Source: Saprospiraceae bacterium
GTDB lineage: Bacteria > Bacteroidota > Bacteroidia > Chitinophagales > Saprospiraceae
DNA: 44,101 bases
Direction of reading: 5' to 3'
Assembly (NCBI GenBank): GCA_020627785.1
Contig: JAHDGF010000033.1
Location: forward strand, 1-44,101
The notes below the pieces were generated by a model. It searched no databases. It worked only from the letters and a program-made list of their open reading frames with translations, and was not told the origin of the DNA. The translations under genes and the position numbers were made by a program. Shown here in pieces: positions 13,799 to 22,567 of the stretch (its first letter is position 1; each line of letters opens with the position of its first letter).

Positions 13799-14500
13799 AT
13801 GAGGTGGGGCTTTTGCAGCATCATTTGGAGTTTTGTTTAACTTTAGTTCTAATGTCTTTGCACAGACAGATTGTTACCCAAATGAATTTGGCTGTACAGA
13901 CATCGAGACATTTTCAATCACCGTAAACATTCCTAAATATCCCGACTGCCCTATCACTGTAAATTACGACTTAAGAGTCTGCCAAGGGGTAAATCAAATT
14001 GCAAATGTACGGTAACGGCGATACCTTTCGGAGACCCAGGCTGTGGAGATTTTCTTTCCGATATATTTGGAATCATTTTCGGAGGGGACCAGTTAGCAAC
14101 AGAGAGATTTTTAACCAGTGTATTTGCTGGAATAGAAACAGCAATTGCCAACAATCTTTGGCAACAAACTTTAGATGTTTCGATTGCTAATGGAACTACT
14201 GCACTCTTGGCTTGTGGACAAGGGCTAACAACTTTTACCTCAAGCTTCTATAGAGGGTCATGTGTATCATTCTGCTTCGGTAGATCAGACGAAGGCGCAC
14301 TAACAATTTCACAAATTTCTTGTGGTACCACATGCTGCAGAAAGAATCTAGATTACTGCCTAGACAAAGATGGAGAAGTAGTAATTACAGAATCTACTGA
14401 ACAAGTTAACGAAGGTGAGTGTTTTACTTTTGATTTACCGCAATGCCCTAAAGGATCCCTATTCCAAAGCCCTTGTTTTGAACTATGTGAAACCGAATAA
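13799..14500 (+). pseudogene. Secreted Cys-rich protein gene with two compensating frameshifts
   Basis: The frame starting at ATG 13799 must lose one G in the GGGG run at 13806-13809 to continue into a good signal peptide ending in NVFAQ. That frame then stops at 14016 unless one G is gained in the GGGG run at 13986-13989. Reading then returns to the first frame and runs open to TAA at 14500. Restored, the product is about 233 aa with some 20 cysteines, including NCKCTV, GSCVSFCFG, CGTTCC and FELCETE. I do not recognise a domain; abundant paired cysteines point to an exported disulfide-bonded protein. The two shifts cancel, and the coding signal on both sides is intact, so sequencing or assembly error at G runs is as likely as a real pseudogene. 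The stop is 8 bases before the next secreted-protein gene. Confidence 0.6.
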
Positions 14501-14508
14501 CTACGACC

Positions 14509-16293
14509 ATGAAAATTTATAAAATATTTTTAACCACATTTCTTAGCTTAGTTTGCCTAGGCCAAGCAATATCCCAAGGAGGCATACATTCCGAGGCTTT
14601 TGGAAAGACTGTTTTTTGGAATAAAGGAAATGTTCATTTAAAGTCGCTTAAGAAGTCAATGTCCCCATCGGGCATATATTCTACAGCCATAGGTCATACA
14701 GTATTCGTAGGTAATAACCTGACAGAGAAAGAAGAAGCATTTCTGATTGGAAATCCACCAGATTTGGTTTTTACGGGAGCAAACGTAGATTGGGCTACGA
14801 TTTATAAAGATGAATCACTGCCTTTATTGGAGGACATATTTACTGAGCTTATTTCTGAAATTTCAGGATATGAAATGATATTGGAAGAGAGCTTACTTCT
14901 AGAAGACAGATTTCTGCAGTTATTTAGAACAGGAACAAATTTTGGATCATTTGTAAGATGTACAAGTCTAGAAACAGGTGAAACAATGTGGGAGCAGGCT
15001 TTTAACTTGACCAATGATCAGAAAATTGAAATTGATTTATCAATTTACCTAAGGTCAGATGGAAATGTTGAGATTTCAGGCATGAGATTACTTTCGCCAC
15101 AAATACCAAATTTATTTCCATTCGCCTTGGCACACAGAAAAGTGCTAGACATTAATACAGGAAACCTAATTGAAAGAATTTTTTCAGATTTTGAAGACGG
15201 TGGAGTGATCTGCAATAATCCCAATGGACAGTTTGGAAGAACATTCCCTTCAGATGAAGAATTTAGATATGTTACTTCTTGTTCTTTTCCGAGCAGTGAC
15301 GGAGAATACATCCAGATACAGTTAAGCATGGATGAAACTGGAAAAATTGTAGATACACTTGGATTTATTGATAATTTATTGAGTGGAAATAATATTGAAT
15401 CTCATAAATATATAGATGCATACAAGACACCAAATAACAACATAGTTATAGGGTCAAGTTCGACATCAAACCCAACGGATCCATCGGTGACTTTCTCTGA
15501 ATTAATTATACTAAACCCTAGTGGTGAATTCATGAAGAGAATTGATTTATCAGATTACTTAAATCATGCAACCTTCTTTGACTTACAGATAGTATCAGAT
15601 AAGATTATGATTTCAGCCTTATCTTTTACAGATTTCAATGATCCTAATTCTTTCATCAATAATTTATTGATATTAGATCAAGATGGAGAAGTAATTTTAC
15701 ATCTAGAAGACTTCAAAGAATTAGATGGTCAAGTAATCAGAAATTTCAAAGCGACAGCGATTGACAACGACCGATATTTAATTGCATCAAGTGATTCAGA
15801 CCATTGCCTAAATTATGCAGTCATTGATGAAGATGGAAATGTTGTTAATACTAGATCCGCATGCTTAGATGATGATCAATGGATAAGTCAGCCGACTCAT
15901 GTTGTTACTTCAACAAACGGAGATGTGATAACCAGTGCTACATGGGCAATGATGGGAGAAGAGGAAACAGAAAGCTTCAATGGGGCTATCAAAATGTCCG
16001 ATACTGAATTAGGCATCACAAGCTCTAATGAAGAATTGGAGAAATTGAGAATTACCTCTCTGAAAGTTTACCCAAATCCAGCAACGTCAGAACTAACAAT
16101 TAAGCTAGGTGATGCAGGAACGGGAACACTTCAAGTGTATACTTCATTAGGTGTACTTGTTTCACAACAGAATTTGAAAAATCAAACGCAAATAATATTA
16201 CCAATTGAATCTTTACAAGAAGGAATCTATCAAGTAATATGGCAAGATGAACATCAAATCAAAACAACTTCTTTCATAAAAGCAAAGAAGTAA
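14509..16293 (+). CDS. Secreted protein with C-terminal type IX sorting domain
   Basis: 594 aa. A signal peptide covers residues 1-23 (GQAISQ). The central 460 residues are beta-rich and acidic, with repeated segments such as LLILDQDGEVILHLED and YAVIDEDGNVVNTRS that suggest beta-propeller or WD-like blades; I do not recognise a named domain there. The last 80 residues begin LKVYPNPATSELTI and end TTSFIKAKK, a clear type A T9SS sorting domain. The protein would therefore cross the outer membrane by the type IX system and be attached to the cell surface or released. It follows the Cys-rich secreted gene by 8 bases and is closed by two strong hairpins, so the two genes probably form one unit of surface or matrix proteins. 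Confidence 0.85.
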   Translation: MKIYKIFLTTFLSLVCLGQAISQGGIHSEAFGKTVFWNKGNVHLKSLKKSMSPSGIYSTAIGHTVFVGNNLTEKEEAFLIGNPPDLVFTGANVDWATIYKDESLPLLEDIFTELISEISGYEMILEESLLLEDRFLQLFRTGTNFGSFVRCTSLETGETMWEQAFNLTNDQKIEIDLSIYLRSDGNVEISGMRLLSPQIPNLFPFALAHRKVLDINTGNLIERIFSDFEDGGVICNNPNGQFGRTFPSDEEFRYVTSCSFPSSDGEYIQIQLSMDETGKIVDTLGFIDNLLSGNNIESHKYIDAYKTPNNNIVIGSSSTSNPTDPSVTFSELIILNPSGEFMKRIDLSDYLNHATFFDLQIVSDKIMISALSFTDFNDPNSFINNLLILDQDGEVILHLEDFKELDGQVIRNFKATAIDNDRYLIASSDSDHCLNYAVIDEDGNVVNTRSACLDDDQWISQPTHVVTSTNGDVITSATWAMMGEEETESFNGAIKMSDTELGITSSNEELEKLRITSLKVYPNPATSELTIKLGDAGTGTLQVYTSLGVLVSQQNLKNQTQIILPIESLQEGIYQVIWQDEHQIKTTSFIKAKK

Positions 16294-16296
16294 ACT

Positions 16297-16325
16297 AAAA
16301 TGAGGAGGTTCCACCTCCTCATTTT
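16297..16325. terminator. Hairpin terminator, 13-bp perfect stem
   Basis: The arms AAAATGAGGAGGT (16297-16309) and ACCTCCTCATTTT (16313-16325) are perfect complements around a 3-base loop, three bases after the stop of the T9SS protein gene. A-rich and T-rich ends let it act on both strands. Confidence 0.8.
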
Positions 16326-16358
16326 ACCATCAAAACAAACGACCAACTATTTTAAATC

Positions 16359-16396
16359 AAAAATCCTACTTTGAATGCATTCAAAGTAGGATTTTT
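16359..16396. terminator. Perfect 38-base palindrome, second (bidirectional) terminator
   Basis: The arms 16359-16377 and 16378-16394/16396 are fully complementary (AAAAATCCTACTTTGAATG and its complement), with T runs on both strands. It lies between the convergent genes ending at 16293 and 16437 and probably stops transcription from both sides. Confidence 0.8.
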
Positions 16397-16436
16397 ATTT
16401 CTGGCCATTGCCACATTTATCTATTCAAAAAATAAA

Positions 16437-19217
16437 CTATTCTATAATCTCAATTTTTAAATTCTTTCTTACATCAGCCACATCTATCACCAAAAAGTAT
16501 AAGCCAGAACTTAGACTGATATTTTCAAGTGGTAATTTAATTGAATGCTTACCTGAGATTTTATGACCATCTGAAACGGGAAAGTTCGTGATCTTTTCAC
16601 CGAGCACAGAATGAAGTGCAATCTTTAAATCAGAACTTGTTCCCAACTCATAATCCAAAATTAAATAGTCCTTTGCAGGATTTGGATAAACCTTAAAGGC
16701 AAAATCATCCTCTACTTCCGTAGTTGACACCGAGCCAGCTTCTACGAATACGGCCGTCAAAGTATCCGTAGTAATTAAGTTAATCGTCGCTCTTCTAGTA
16801 AACTCATCGGGCGAAATAACATTTTCACCTGAACTTATCCAATGACTAAATTCGTAATCATCTTCAAACTCATCGAAGACTCTTGCCTTTATATCATTCT
16901 CCATGCCACCAAAATAATTACCGGTCCAAGGGAAGCTTTCAATATCTAGGGTATTAAAATCGATTTCACCAATTCCAATATTTGGTTCAGTCATTAAAGT
17001 AACGGTGTAAGGTCCTGACAATTCATCGTAGCACTCAAGGGCACCATCATCTAAAAGATTACATCGTTGGTTTATGAAATTCTTCAAATCATTGACGTTC
17101 GATTCCCACTCGGTCATACTTCCACCCCATCTCTCAATTTGACGTGGCATTTCTGGTTCAATAACCGCAAGCATGCTATCCAAAATTGTGATCATATTAT
17201 CACAAGTAAAAACAGTATTCATTAAATCTGCATATCTCGCATAGTATAATTGTTCAAATTCTGGACTTTCCTCCAATAGCTTCAAAAATATCTTTTCATG
17301 TCGTCCAACATTCCCTGTAAATCCATCGAAAAAGCCTCCCTGAAATTGACTAATAAAGTTGTAACCATTCTGACAATCCTCAGTCCATTCTGTATCACAG
17401 CATCCAGGATTAAAATCAAATAAAATCGGAAGGAATTCGTCATCGGCCGGATAAGGACAGGTACCATTTTCTATGGTCAGGCATTCTGGGTCCATTTGAC
17501 TATCTGGATCACCATGAGCCGTGGTTTCAGTACCAAAAAAACCATCCATAAAATCGCTGATTTCTTCTAAATCACATGGCGCTGCATCTGGTGCTATATT
17601 AGGAACTCCAGAATAATTAATATAATAATCAAAGGTGGCATCTAAATCCCAGAGGATATATCCCCATTTTTTATGCTTGCCTTCAGGATTCAATCCTCTC
17701 CACCATCCAGTATTATAATTTAACCAATCGGAAGCAACCACATTTAAGTTCATAATCATATAATCGATCAAACTCACCATGTTTATACTATCTTCTGCGA
17801 TCTGGTAATTTTCAGGAATACTCATATCATTATCAGTGATGAAGTTTCTCAGATTTTCCCAATCTCTTATGGCTTCAATGCCGCCGTATTCAATTTCTGT
17901 TCGATCCCAAGTGGATAAATATTGAACCTCATATTTATCTTGATCATAATATTCCTTGGTGTAATCATGATCAACTGGTCTTTCTCTCATTCCATAAACA
18001 CCCCAGTATTGACCATTCAAAAACAGGATCACTCGTTCTACCGCTCTTTGATCTAACTCCATGCCTCCTAGTTGGCTTAGGGTGTGAACAAACTCATCGC
18101 GGATATGCGTAGAACCTTCATGGGCAAAATCATCAATCGCTGGATAATTATCATCTCCAGAATTTCTGAACATAAATTTTTGATATTGATCTCTTTCTGA
18201 GTAACCGAACAGAGGTGCATTTACCGCTTTAGAATAGCCCATTTCATCTCGTGAAATCCAATCCAAACTTCTATGATCCAAAACCCAAGAGTCTTGCCCA
18301 TGGCGATTCAAACTACCAAAAGAAGTAGCCTCTCTTTCTTGATCTAAATTAAAATACTCTAAAGATCCAATTGGTATTAACTGCCCATCCCCATTGGCTA
18401 AACCTATCACATCATCTGCTGCAACAGAAAACACGGCTAGAGAAAATTCTTCATCAATGAAATAGGTATTAAAATCCATTTTACCTGGCAACACCAGTGG
18501 ATCAAGGCTAAAGGACTGTGCTTTAACCACCTGTGTTTTATTTATTTCTAATGGCTCCACATATTCCGGAGAACCAGGGGTAGGATTGGTTCCATCAATG
18601 GTATATCTCAAAACTGAATTAGGCTCATTATTGGTTATGGTAACTGTCTGGGGACCTGTATGATATCCTGCCGCTAAGTCCATGCTTGGAGTTGCCGTAT
18701 ACCCATTATATTTTGCCCCGGCAACATTAGAAACGCCTAAGGTAGGTTGGGTTTCTACTTTCCATTCATTGACACCATCCATTACTCTACTTCTTGAATG
18801 TTCCACCAAGGTTAATTCTAAGATATGGTTTTCGATTAGTGTCCCACTTGCATCAGAAAAAACCAGTTGGTCATCTCCTTCTGTTTGTGCTAATTTAAAG
18901 TTGGTGTGCAACTCTCCTTCAGCAGTTTTGAGTCCTCTCCCAGAACAATAGAAAACTAAAAATCCATTGGCCGGGATTAGCGTGTTGGCAGGAATCTGCC
19001 ACTTTTGTGGATTGTCTCCTTTATCTGAAATATACCAACCACCTAGATCGACTTCAACATCGCTTGTATTATACAGTTCAATCCAATCTTCGGTTCTTTC
19101 AAAGCTGTCAAAGAATCCATTTAGATTAGAAGCAGAATATTCATTAATAACTACCTGAGCAGATATAGAACCAGCTAAAAATAAAAAGGCTAAAAAGTTT
19201 AAATATTTTTTTCTCAT
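16437..19217 (-). CDS. Secreted LTD / chitobiase-like / CotH kinase protein with T9SS sorting domain
   Basis: 926 aa. The signal peptide ends at residue 20 (GSISA). Residues 22-155 form a lamin-tail domain (VINEYSASN, DWIELYN, DLGGWYISD). Residues 170-255 resemble the chitobiase/beta-hexosaminidase C-terminal domain (LRYTIDGTNPTPGSPEY). Residues about 300-730 form a CotH kinase domain, with the RNSGDD block near 351, an LNGQYWGVYGMRERP block near 400-414, and the putative catalytic WDLDATF at 523-529 (D524, D526). A beta-rich linker with a repeat-like FSHW segment follows, then a T9SS type A domain from about 843 (FKVYPNPAKDYL). CotH proteins are protein kinases known from spore coats; secreted bacterial CotH proteins of this layout are common in Bacteroidota with unknown targets. 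A surface protein kinase acting on neighbouring exported proteins is inference. Confidence 0.9.
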   Translation of the reverse strand: MRKKYLNFLAFLFLAGSISAQVVINEYSASNLNGFFDSFERTEDWIELYNTSDVEVDLGGWYISDKGDNPQKWQIPANTLIPANGFLVFYCSGRGLKTAEGELHTNFKLAQTEGDDQLVFSDASGTLIENHILELTLVEHSRSRVMDGVNEWKVETQPTLGVSNVAGAKYNGYTATPSMDLAAGYHTGPQTVTITNNEPNSVLRYTIDGTNPTPGSPEYVEPLEINKTQVVKAQSFSLDPLVLPGKMDFNTYFIDEEFSLAVFSVAADDVIGLANGDGQLIPIGSLEYFNLDQEREATSFGSLNRHGQDSWVLDHRSLDWISRDEMGYSKAVNAPLFGYSERDQYQKFMFRNSGDDNYPAIDDFAHEGSTHIRDEFVHTLSQLGGMELDQRAVERVILFLNGQYWGVYGMRERPVDHDYTKEYYDQDKYEVQYLSTWDRTEIEYGGIEAIRDWENLRNFITDNDMSIPENYQIAEDSINMVSLIDYMIMNLNVVASDWLNYNTGWWRGLNPEGKHKKWGYILWDLDATFDYYINYSGVPNIAPDAAPCDLEEISDFMDGFFGTETTAHGDPDSQMDPECLTIENGTCPYPADDEFLPILFDFNPGCCDTEWTEDCQNGYNFISQFQGGFFDGFTGNVGRHEKIFLKLLEESPEFEQLYYARYADLMNTVFTCDNMITILDSMLAVIEPEMPRQIERWGGSMTEWESNVNDLKNFINQRCNLLDDGALECYDELSGPYTVTLMTEPNIGIGEIDFNTLDIESFPWTGNYFGGMENDIKARVFDEFEDDYEFSHWISSGENVISPDEFTRRATINLITTDTLTAVFVEAGSVSTTEVEDDFAFKVYPNPAKDYLILDYELGTSSDLKIALHSVLGEKITNFPVSDGHKISGKHSIKLPLENISLSSGLYFLVIDVADVRKNLKIEIIE

Positions 19218-19586
19218 GTCGCGATATTAAAAATTGAAGGCTAAGTTTCTTCTAAATAATTGTAAGATTCCAAAAAGATAAAAACAATGAATGAAAGCAA
19301 TGATTTTTATCAAGTCTATTAAATTAATTGTCCTAAAAAATACTACGCTTATTAATATGCTAAACTCTTTACCATTTGATTTCCATCAAATTTGCGCAAG
19401 CATAAAAACTAAAATTGCATCACTCAATATAGATGCATAATGTTTAAGCGGATTTCAATCATTTACCCATCTAATTGAACCATAGGTTCAGATAATATTT
19501 CATACTTTAGTCGCATAAGACTATTTATTTAGTCTTATAAAGCTAAAACCCCCAAAATAAAGGCAAAATTTTAATTTAAACGTCCA
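19218..19586. promoter_or_regulatory. Palindrome-rich divergent region upstream of tetR-type gene
   Basis: This 369-base gap between the CotH gene and the TetR gene holds no ORF but three perfect inverted repeats. ATTTGAT/ATCAAAT lies at 19374-19391 (4-base loop), TGAACC/GGTTCA at 19476-19490 (3-base spacer), and ATAAGACTA/TAGTCTTAT at 19515-19538 (6-base spacer). The last ends 48 bases before the TTG start of the regulator. Half-sites TAGTC, GACTA, TAGTC alternate at 19508, 19519 and 19530, exactly 11 bases apart. TetR regulators bind such palindromes in their own promoters, so the 19508-19538 block is the best operator candidate. Confidence 0.45.
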
Positions 19587-20240
19587 TTGAAGAAGAGAGA
19601 ACTTATTTTGACTCAGGTAGCTGAAGCTTTTAATAGCAAAGGTTATCATGCGTATTCTCTCTCTGATCTTGCAGAGCTTTGTGGCATGAGCCGAGGAAAT
19701 CTAGCCTATCATTATAAATATAAAGAAGATATACTCGATGATATCTCCGTGAAAATGCGGAGGACCATTAAGAGATATCAAGACAAACGAGTTGACTTTC
19801 CCGCTTTTTATAATCTGAGTCTTGACATTCGAACTTGTAGATCACTACAAAGATCATTTCCCTTTGTCTTCAGAGACATGTCCGTTCTTGAACACAATTC
19901 CATTAAGGTGGTTATGTCTTCATGGACAAAAGAAGTAATCAAGCGAAACCTAAATACCTTCGCTTATGGTATTGATATCGGAAATGTGAAACCGGAACCT
20001 TACGAAGGATTATATTATCAACTTTCACTAAATGCCTGGCTCCTCACATATTATTGGGTGGCTCAGGAATCAGTGAGAGAAATTGGGAAAGAGAAAATTG
20101 AGGTAACTGTATGGAGTACCATATATCCACATTTTACCGAAAAAGGAATGAAGGAATTCCACGAATATTATGGCAAAGACTTCTTATCGAAGTCAGGAAT
20201 ATCTATAGAAAATTATTTGAACGTACAACATTTAATATAA
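19587..20240 (+). CDS. TetR/AcrR family transcriptional regulator
   Basis: 217 aa. Residues 3-50 form the TetR helix-turn-helix (ILTQVAEAFNSKGYHAYSLSDL, split across two helices, then MSRGNLAYHYKYKEDIL). The remainder is a variable helical ligand-binding domain of normal length. The start is TTG at 19587: an in-frame TAA lies at 19572 and no ATG occurs near. The gene stops 5 bases before an acyl-CoA dehydrogenase gene, so it probably controls that gene and itself, with an acyl-CoA or related metabolite as ligand. The palindromes just upstream support autoregulation. Ligand and operator are inference. Confidence 0.88.
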   Translation: MKKRELILTQVAEAFNSKGYHAYSLSDLAELCGMSRGNLAYHYKYKEDILDDISVKMRRTIKRYQDKRVDFPAFYNLSLDIRTCRSLQRSFPFVFRDMSVLEHNSIKVVMSSWTKEVIKRNLNTFAYGIDIGNVKPEPYEGLYYQLSLNAWLLTYYWVAQESVREIGKEKIEVTVWSTIYPHFTEKGMKEFHEYYGKDFLSKSGISIENYLNVQHLI

Positions 20241-20245
20241 AACAA

Positions 20246-21412
20246 ATGCATTCAGCCTATTTTACAGAAGAGCACAATTTATTTAGAGAAGGATTCAGAA
20301 CATTTTTACAAGCTGAAGTAGTACCACATTTAGAGGAGTGGGAAAAGACCGGAACGATTGCCAAAGAAATCTGGCCTAAGTTTGGAGAGATGGGATACTT
20401 CGGCATCAGATATCCAGAAAAATATGGTGGTTTGGATCTTGACATCTTTTATCTAGTCATCTGGCTAGAAGAAATGCAACGAATCAACTCGGGAGGTTTT
20501 GCTGCTGCCATGTGGGCGCACAATTATCTAGCGATGACCCATCTTCTTAAAGAAGGTTCAGAAGCCATCAAGGAAAAATATTTAACAGCAAGCATCAACG
20601 GAGAAATGATCGGATGTCTCTGCATCAGCGAACCCGTCGGTGGATCTGACGTCGGCGCAATGCTGACCAAGGCCGTCCTTGACGGTGATGAGTATGTGAT
20701 TAATGGCTCTAAAACTTTTATAACAAATGGTGTCTATTCAGACTATCTCATTGTCATTGCAAAAATGGACATCGCTGACAACCCAAGAGCAATGGGAGTA
20801 TTCCTTGTAGATAGAGATACACCCGGTGTAAGTGCTACAAAATTAGACAAACTAGGATGGAGAGCATCCGACACGGGAGAAATAGCTTTTGATAATGTTA
20901 GAATCCCTGCTTCTAATCTAATGGGCGAACCTGGAAAAGGGTTTTATTATGTGATGCAACACTTTGCTCTTGAAAGATTGATCATGGGAATCAATGCACA
21001 TGCACGTGCAGAGTATGCACTTGAGTACACCTTACAATACATGTCAGAACGTACAGCGTTTGGAAAGTCCTTAGATAAATACCAAGCACTACGTCACCGT
21101 GTGAGCGAGATGTACACTGAAGTAGAAATATGTAAAACCTTCAATTACATGGTTGCTGCAAATCTAGACAAAGATGTTTATGTAGTCAAAGAAGCATGCA
21201 TGTCTAAGCTGCAATCGACAAAGGTAGCTGATCAAGTTATTTATGATTGTCTTCAATTCTTAGGAGGGTATGGATATATGGAAGAGTACCCACTGGCAAG
21301 AATGCTAAGAGACAGTCGCCTAGGGCCAATAGGTGGAGGAACCTCAGAAATTCTCAAAGAAATTATTGCTAAAATGCTGATCGATAAAAAGACCTACAAA
21401 ACGAGTGCCTAA
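20246..21412 (+). CDS. Acyl-CoA dehydrogenase (LCAD/IVD-like active site)
   Basis: 388 aa from ATG 20246; the frame is open further upstream but that part overlaps the tetR gene in another frame and has no family match. All ACAD parts are present: N-terminal helical domain, the FAD strand CISEPVGGSDVGAM near 125-140, and the C-terminal QFLGGYGYMEEYPLARMLRD block. The usual catalytic Glu in YEGTSEI of medium- and short-chain enzymes is absent (IGGGTSEI near 361-367). Instead a Glu in FALERLIMG (about E243) occupies the helix-G position used by long-chain and isovaleryl-CoA dehydrogenases. The enzyme should put an alpha,beta double bond into an acyl-CoA and pass electrons to ETF. It begins 5 bases after the TetR gene and is followed by a hairpin terminator, so the two genes form one transcript. 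Confidence 0.9.
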   Translation: MHSAYFTEEHNLFREGFRTFLQAEVVPHLEEWEKTGTIAKEIWPKFGEMGYFGIRYPEKYGGLDLDIFYLVIWLEEMQRINSGGFAAAMWAHNYLAMTHLLKEGSEAIKEKYLTASINGEMIGCLCISEPVGGSDVGAMLTKAVLDGDEYVINGSKTFITNGVYSDYLIVIAKMDIADNPRAMGVFLVDRDTPGVSATKLDKLGWRASDTGEIAFDNVRIPASNLMGEPGKGFYYVMQHFALERLIMGINAHARAEYALEYTLQYMSERTAFGKSLDKYQALRHRVSEMYTEVEICKTFNYMVAANLDKDVYVVKEACMSKLQSTKVADQVIYDCLQFLGGYGYMEEYPLARMLRDSRLGPIGGGTSEILKEIIAKMLIDKKTYKTSA

Positions 21413-21446
21413 TTAGGCATATTATCTTTTAGAAAGAATACAATAC

Positions 21447-21475
21447 AAAGGCTGTCAATCTACTTGACAGTCTTT
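21447..21475 (+). terminator. Intrinsic terminator after the acyl-CoA dehydrogenase gene
   Basis: The arms AAAGGCTGTCAA (21447-21458) and TTGACAGTCTTT (21464-21475) pair over 12 bases with one G-T wobble around a 5-base loop, followed by a T-rich tract. It closes the tetR-ACAD unit 35 bases after the stop codon. Confidence 0.8.
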
Positions 21476-21577
21476 TTATTTATATTAAAATCAAGAAGAA
21501 TTTTAATTAACGACCTTTTAACAAGTTCTAAATAAAACAATCCTAATTTTAAACTTGTAAAATTAAATGATTATTCA

Positions 21578-22429
21578 ATGAAACAATTCTTCCTTTCCTT
21601 CGCCTTACTATTTATTGCTGCGATAAGTTTTTCTCAAATAAAAACCCCACCCCTAAGTCAGAAACAAAAGGTCGTGCAAAAGGTCGGCTTTACTGAAGTT
21701 ATCATTGAATACTGCAGGCCATTAATGCGTGGTCGTAAAATATTTGGCGGATTAGAAAAGTTTGGGGAAATATGGAGAACTGGAGCCAATCGAAACACCC
21801 AGGTTTCATTCAGCGAAACAGTAACCATCGGAAATACTGAACTAAAAGCAGACACCTATACGCTCTTCACTAAACCAAATCCTAATGAATGGGAAGTATA
21901 TTTCTATCCATATGACAATGGGTATGGAGTGCCTAAAGATTTTGAAGAGGCCAAAGCATTGGTTAAAATTTCAGTGCCGGTTTTTGAACTCAACCGACAG
22001 TTCGAAAACCTAACAATAAATCTTGAAAACGTCACTGACAATACCGCAGATTTAAGTGTCATGTGGGAAAACACCTACATAGCTATTCCAATTAAATTTA
22101 CTACTGAAGAAAAGATTTTAAATGACATTGACAACATTGTTAATGATCACTCTGGTGATTATTACCTAGCAGCAAAGTACTATCTAGAAAATGGTAAAGA
22201 CTTACAAAAAGCTAAAAACCTTATTCAGAAATCCATTGACTTAAGTGAGGGTCCTGATGGAACTCCAAAGTTTTGGAAATATCAAATGAAAGCAGAAATT
22301 CTCTTAGCTAACAATGAAAAAAAGGAGGCCTTAAAATTTGCAACAAAGGCAATGGAAATGGCAGAGTCTCGAGGTCCAGATGATTTTTACGTGAAGCAAA
22401 TTACAGCCTTACTGAGCAAATTGAAATAG
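21578..22429 (+). CDS. DUF2911 domain-containing exported protein
   Basis: 283 aa. The signal peptide ends at about residue 19 (AISFSQ). Residues 20-170 match DUF2911: SPLSQ-type opening (PPLSQKQKVVQKVG), IEYCRPLMRGRKIFGGL, and the EIWRTGANRNTQVSF block that is the family's most conserved part. The last 110 residues are helical with a tetratricopeptide-like pattern (YYLAAKYYLENGKDLQKA, then KKEALKFATKAMEMA). DUF2911 proteins are common periplasmic or outer-membrane-associated proteins in Bacteroidota with no known function. The gene is monocistronic, after a terminator and convergent with the cytochrome gene. Confidence 0.85.
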   Translation: MKQFFLSFALLFIAAISFSQIKTPPLSQKQKVVQKVGFTEVIIEYCRPLMRGRKIFGGLEKFGEIWRTGANRNTQVSFSETVTIGNTELKADTYTLFTKPNPNEWEVYFYPYDNGYGVPKDFEEAKALVKISVPVFELNRQFENLTINLENVTDNTADLSVMWENTYIAIPIKFTTEEKILNDIDNIVNDHSGDYYLAAKYYLENGKDLQKAKNLIQKSIDLSEGPDGTPKFWKYQMKAEILLANNEKKEALKFATKAMEMAESRGPDDFYVKQITALLSKLK

Positions 22430-22489
22430 ACATATTATTTATTTTAATGCCAAGAAGGTGATATTTGATAAGGAGGCTTTTGATCTTTC

Positions 22490-22523
22490 ATAGTATCATG
22501 TGATAGTATCATGTGATAGTATC
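22490..22523. repeat. Short tandem repeat, 13-base unit
   Basis: Two full copies and one partial copy of ATAGTATCATGTG lie in the intergenic region between the convergent DUF2911 and cytochrome genes. Too few copies to be more than a slippage-type repeat. Confidence 0.7.
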
Positions 22524-22567
22524 AACAATAAGAATATTTACTCAACAACCAAAGGTCTAAATTCTTC

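Noticed and set aside
13986..13992. Programmed -1 frameshift at CAAGGGGTAA
   Set aside because: No X XXY YYZ heptamer and no downstream hairpin or pseudoknot was seen, and a second shift of opposite sign is needed upstream. Sequencing error or decay is simpler.
22490..22523. Beginning of a CRISPR-like array
   Set aside because: The unit is only 13 bases, with under three copies and no spacers; it is a short tandem repeat.
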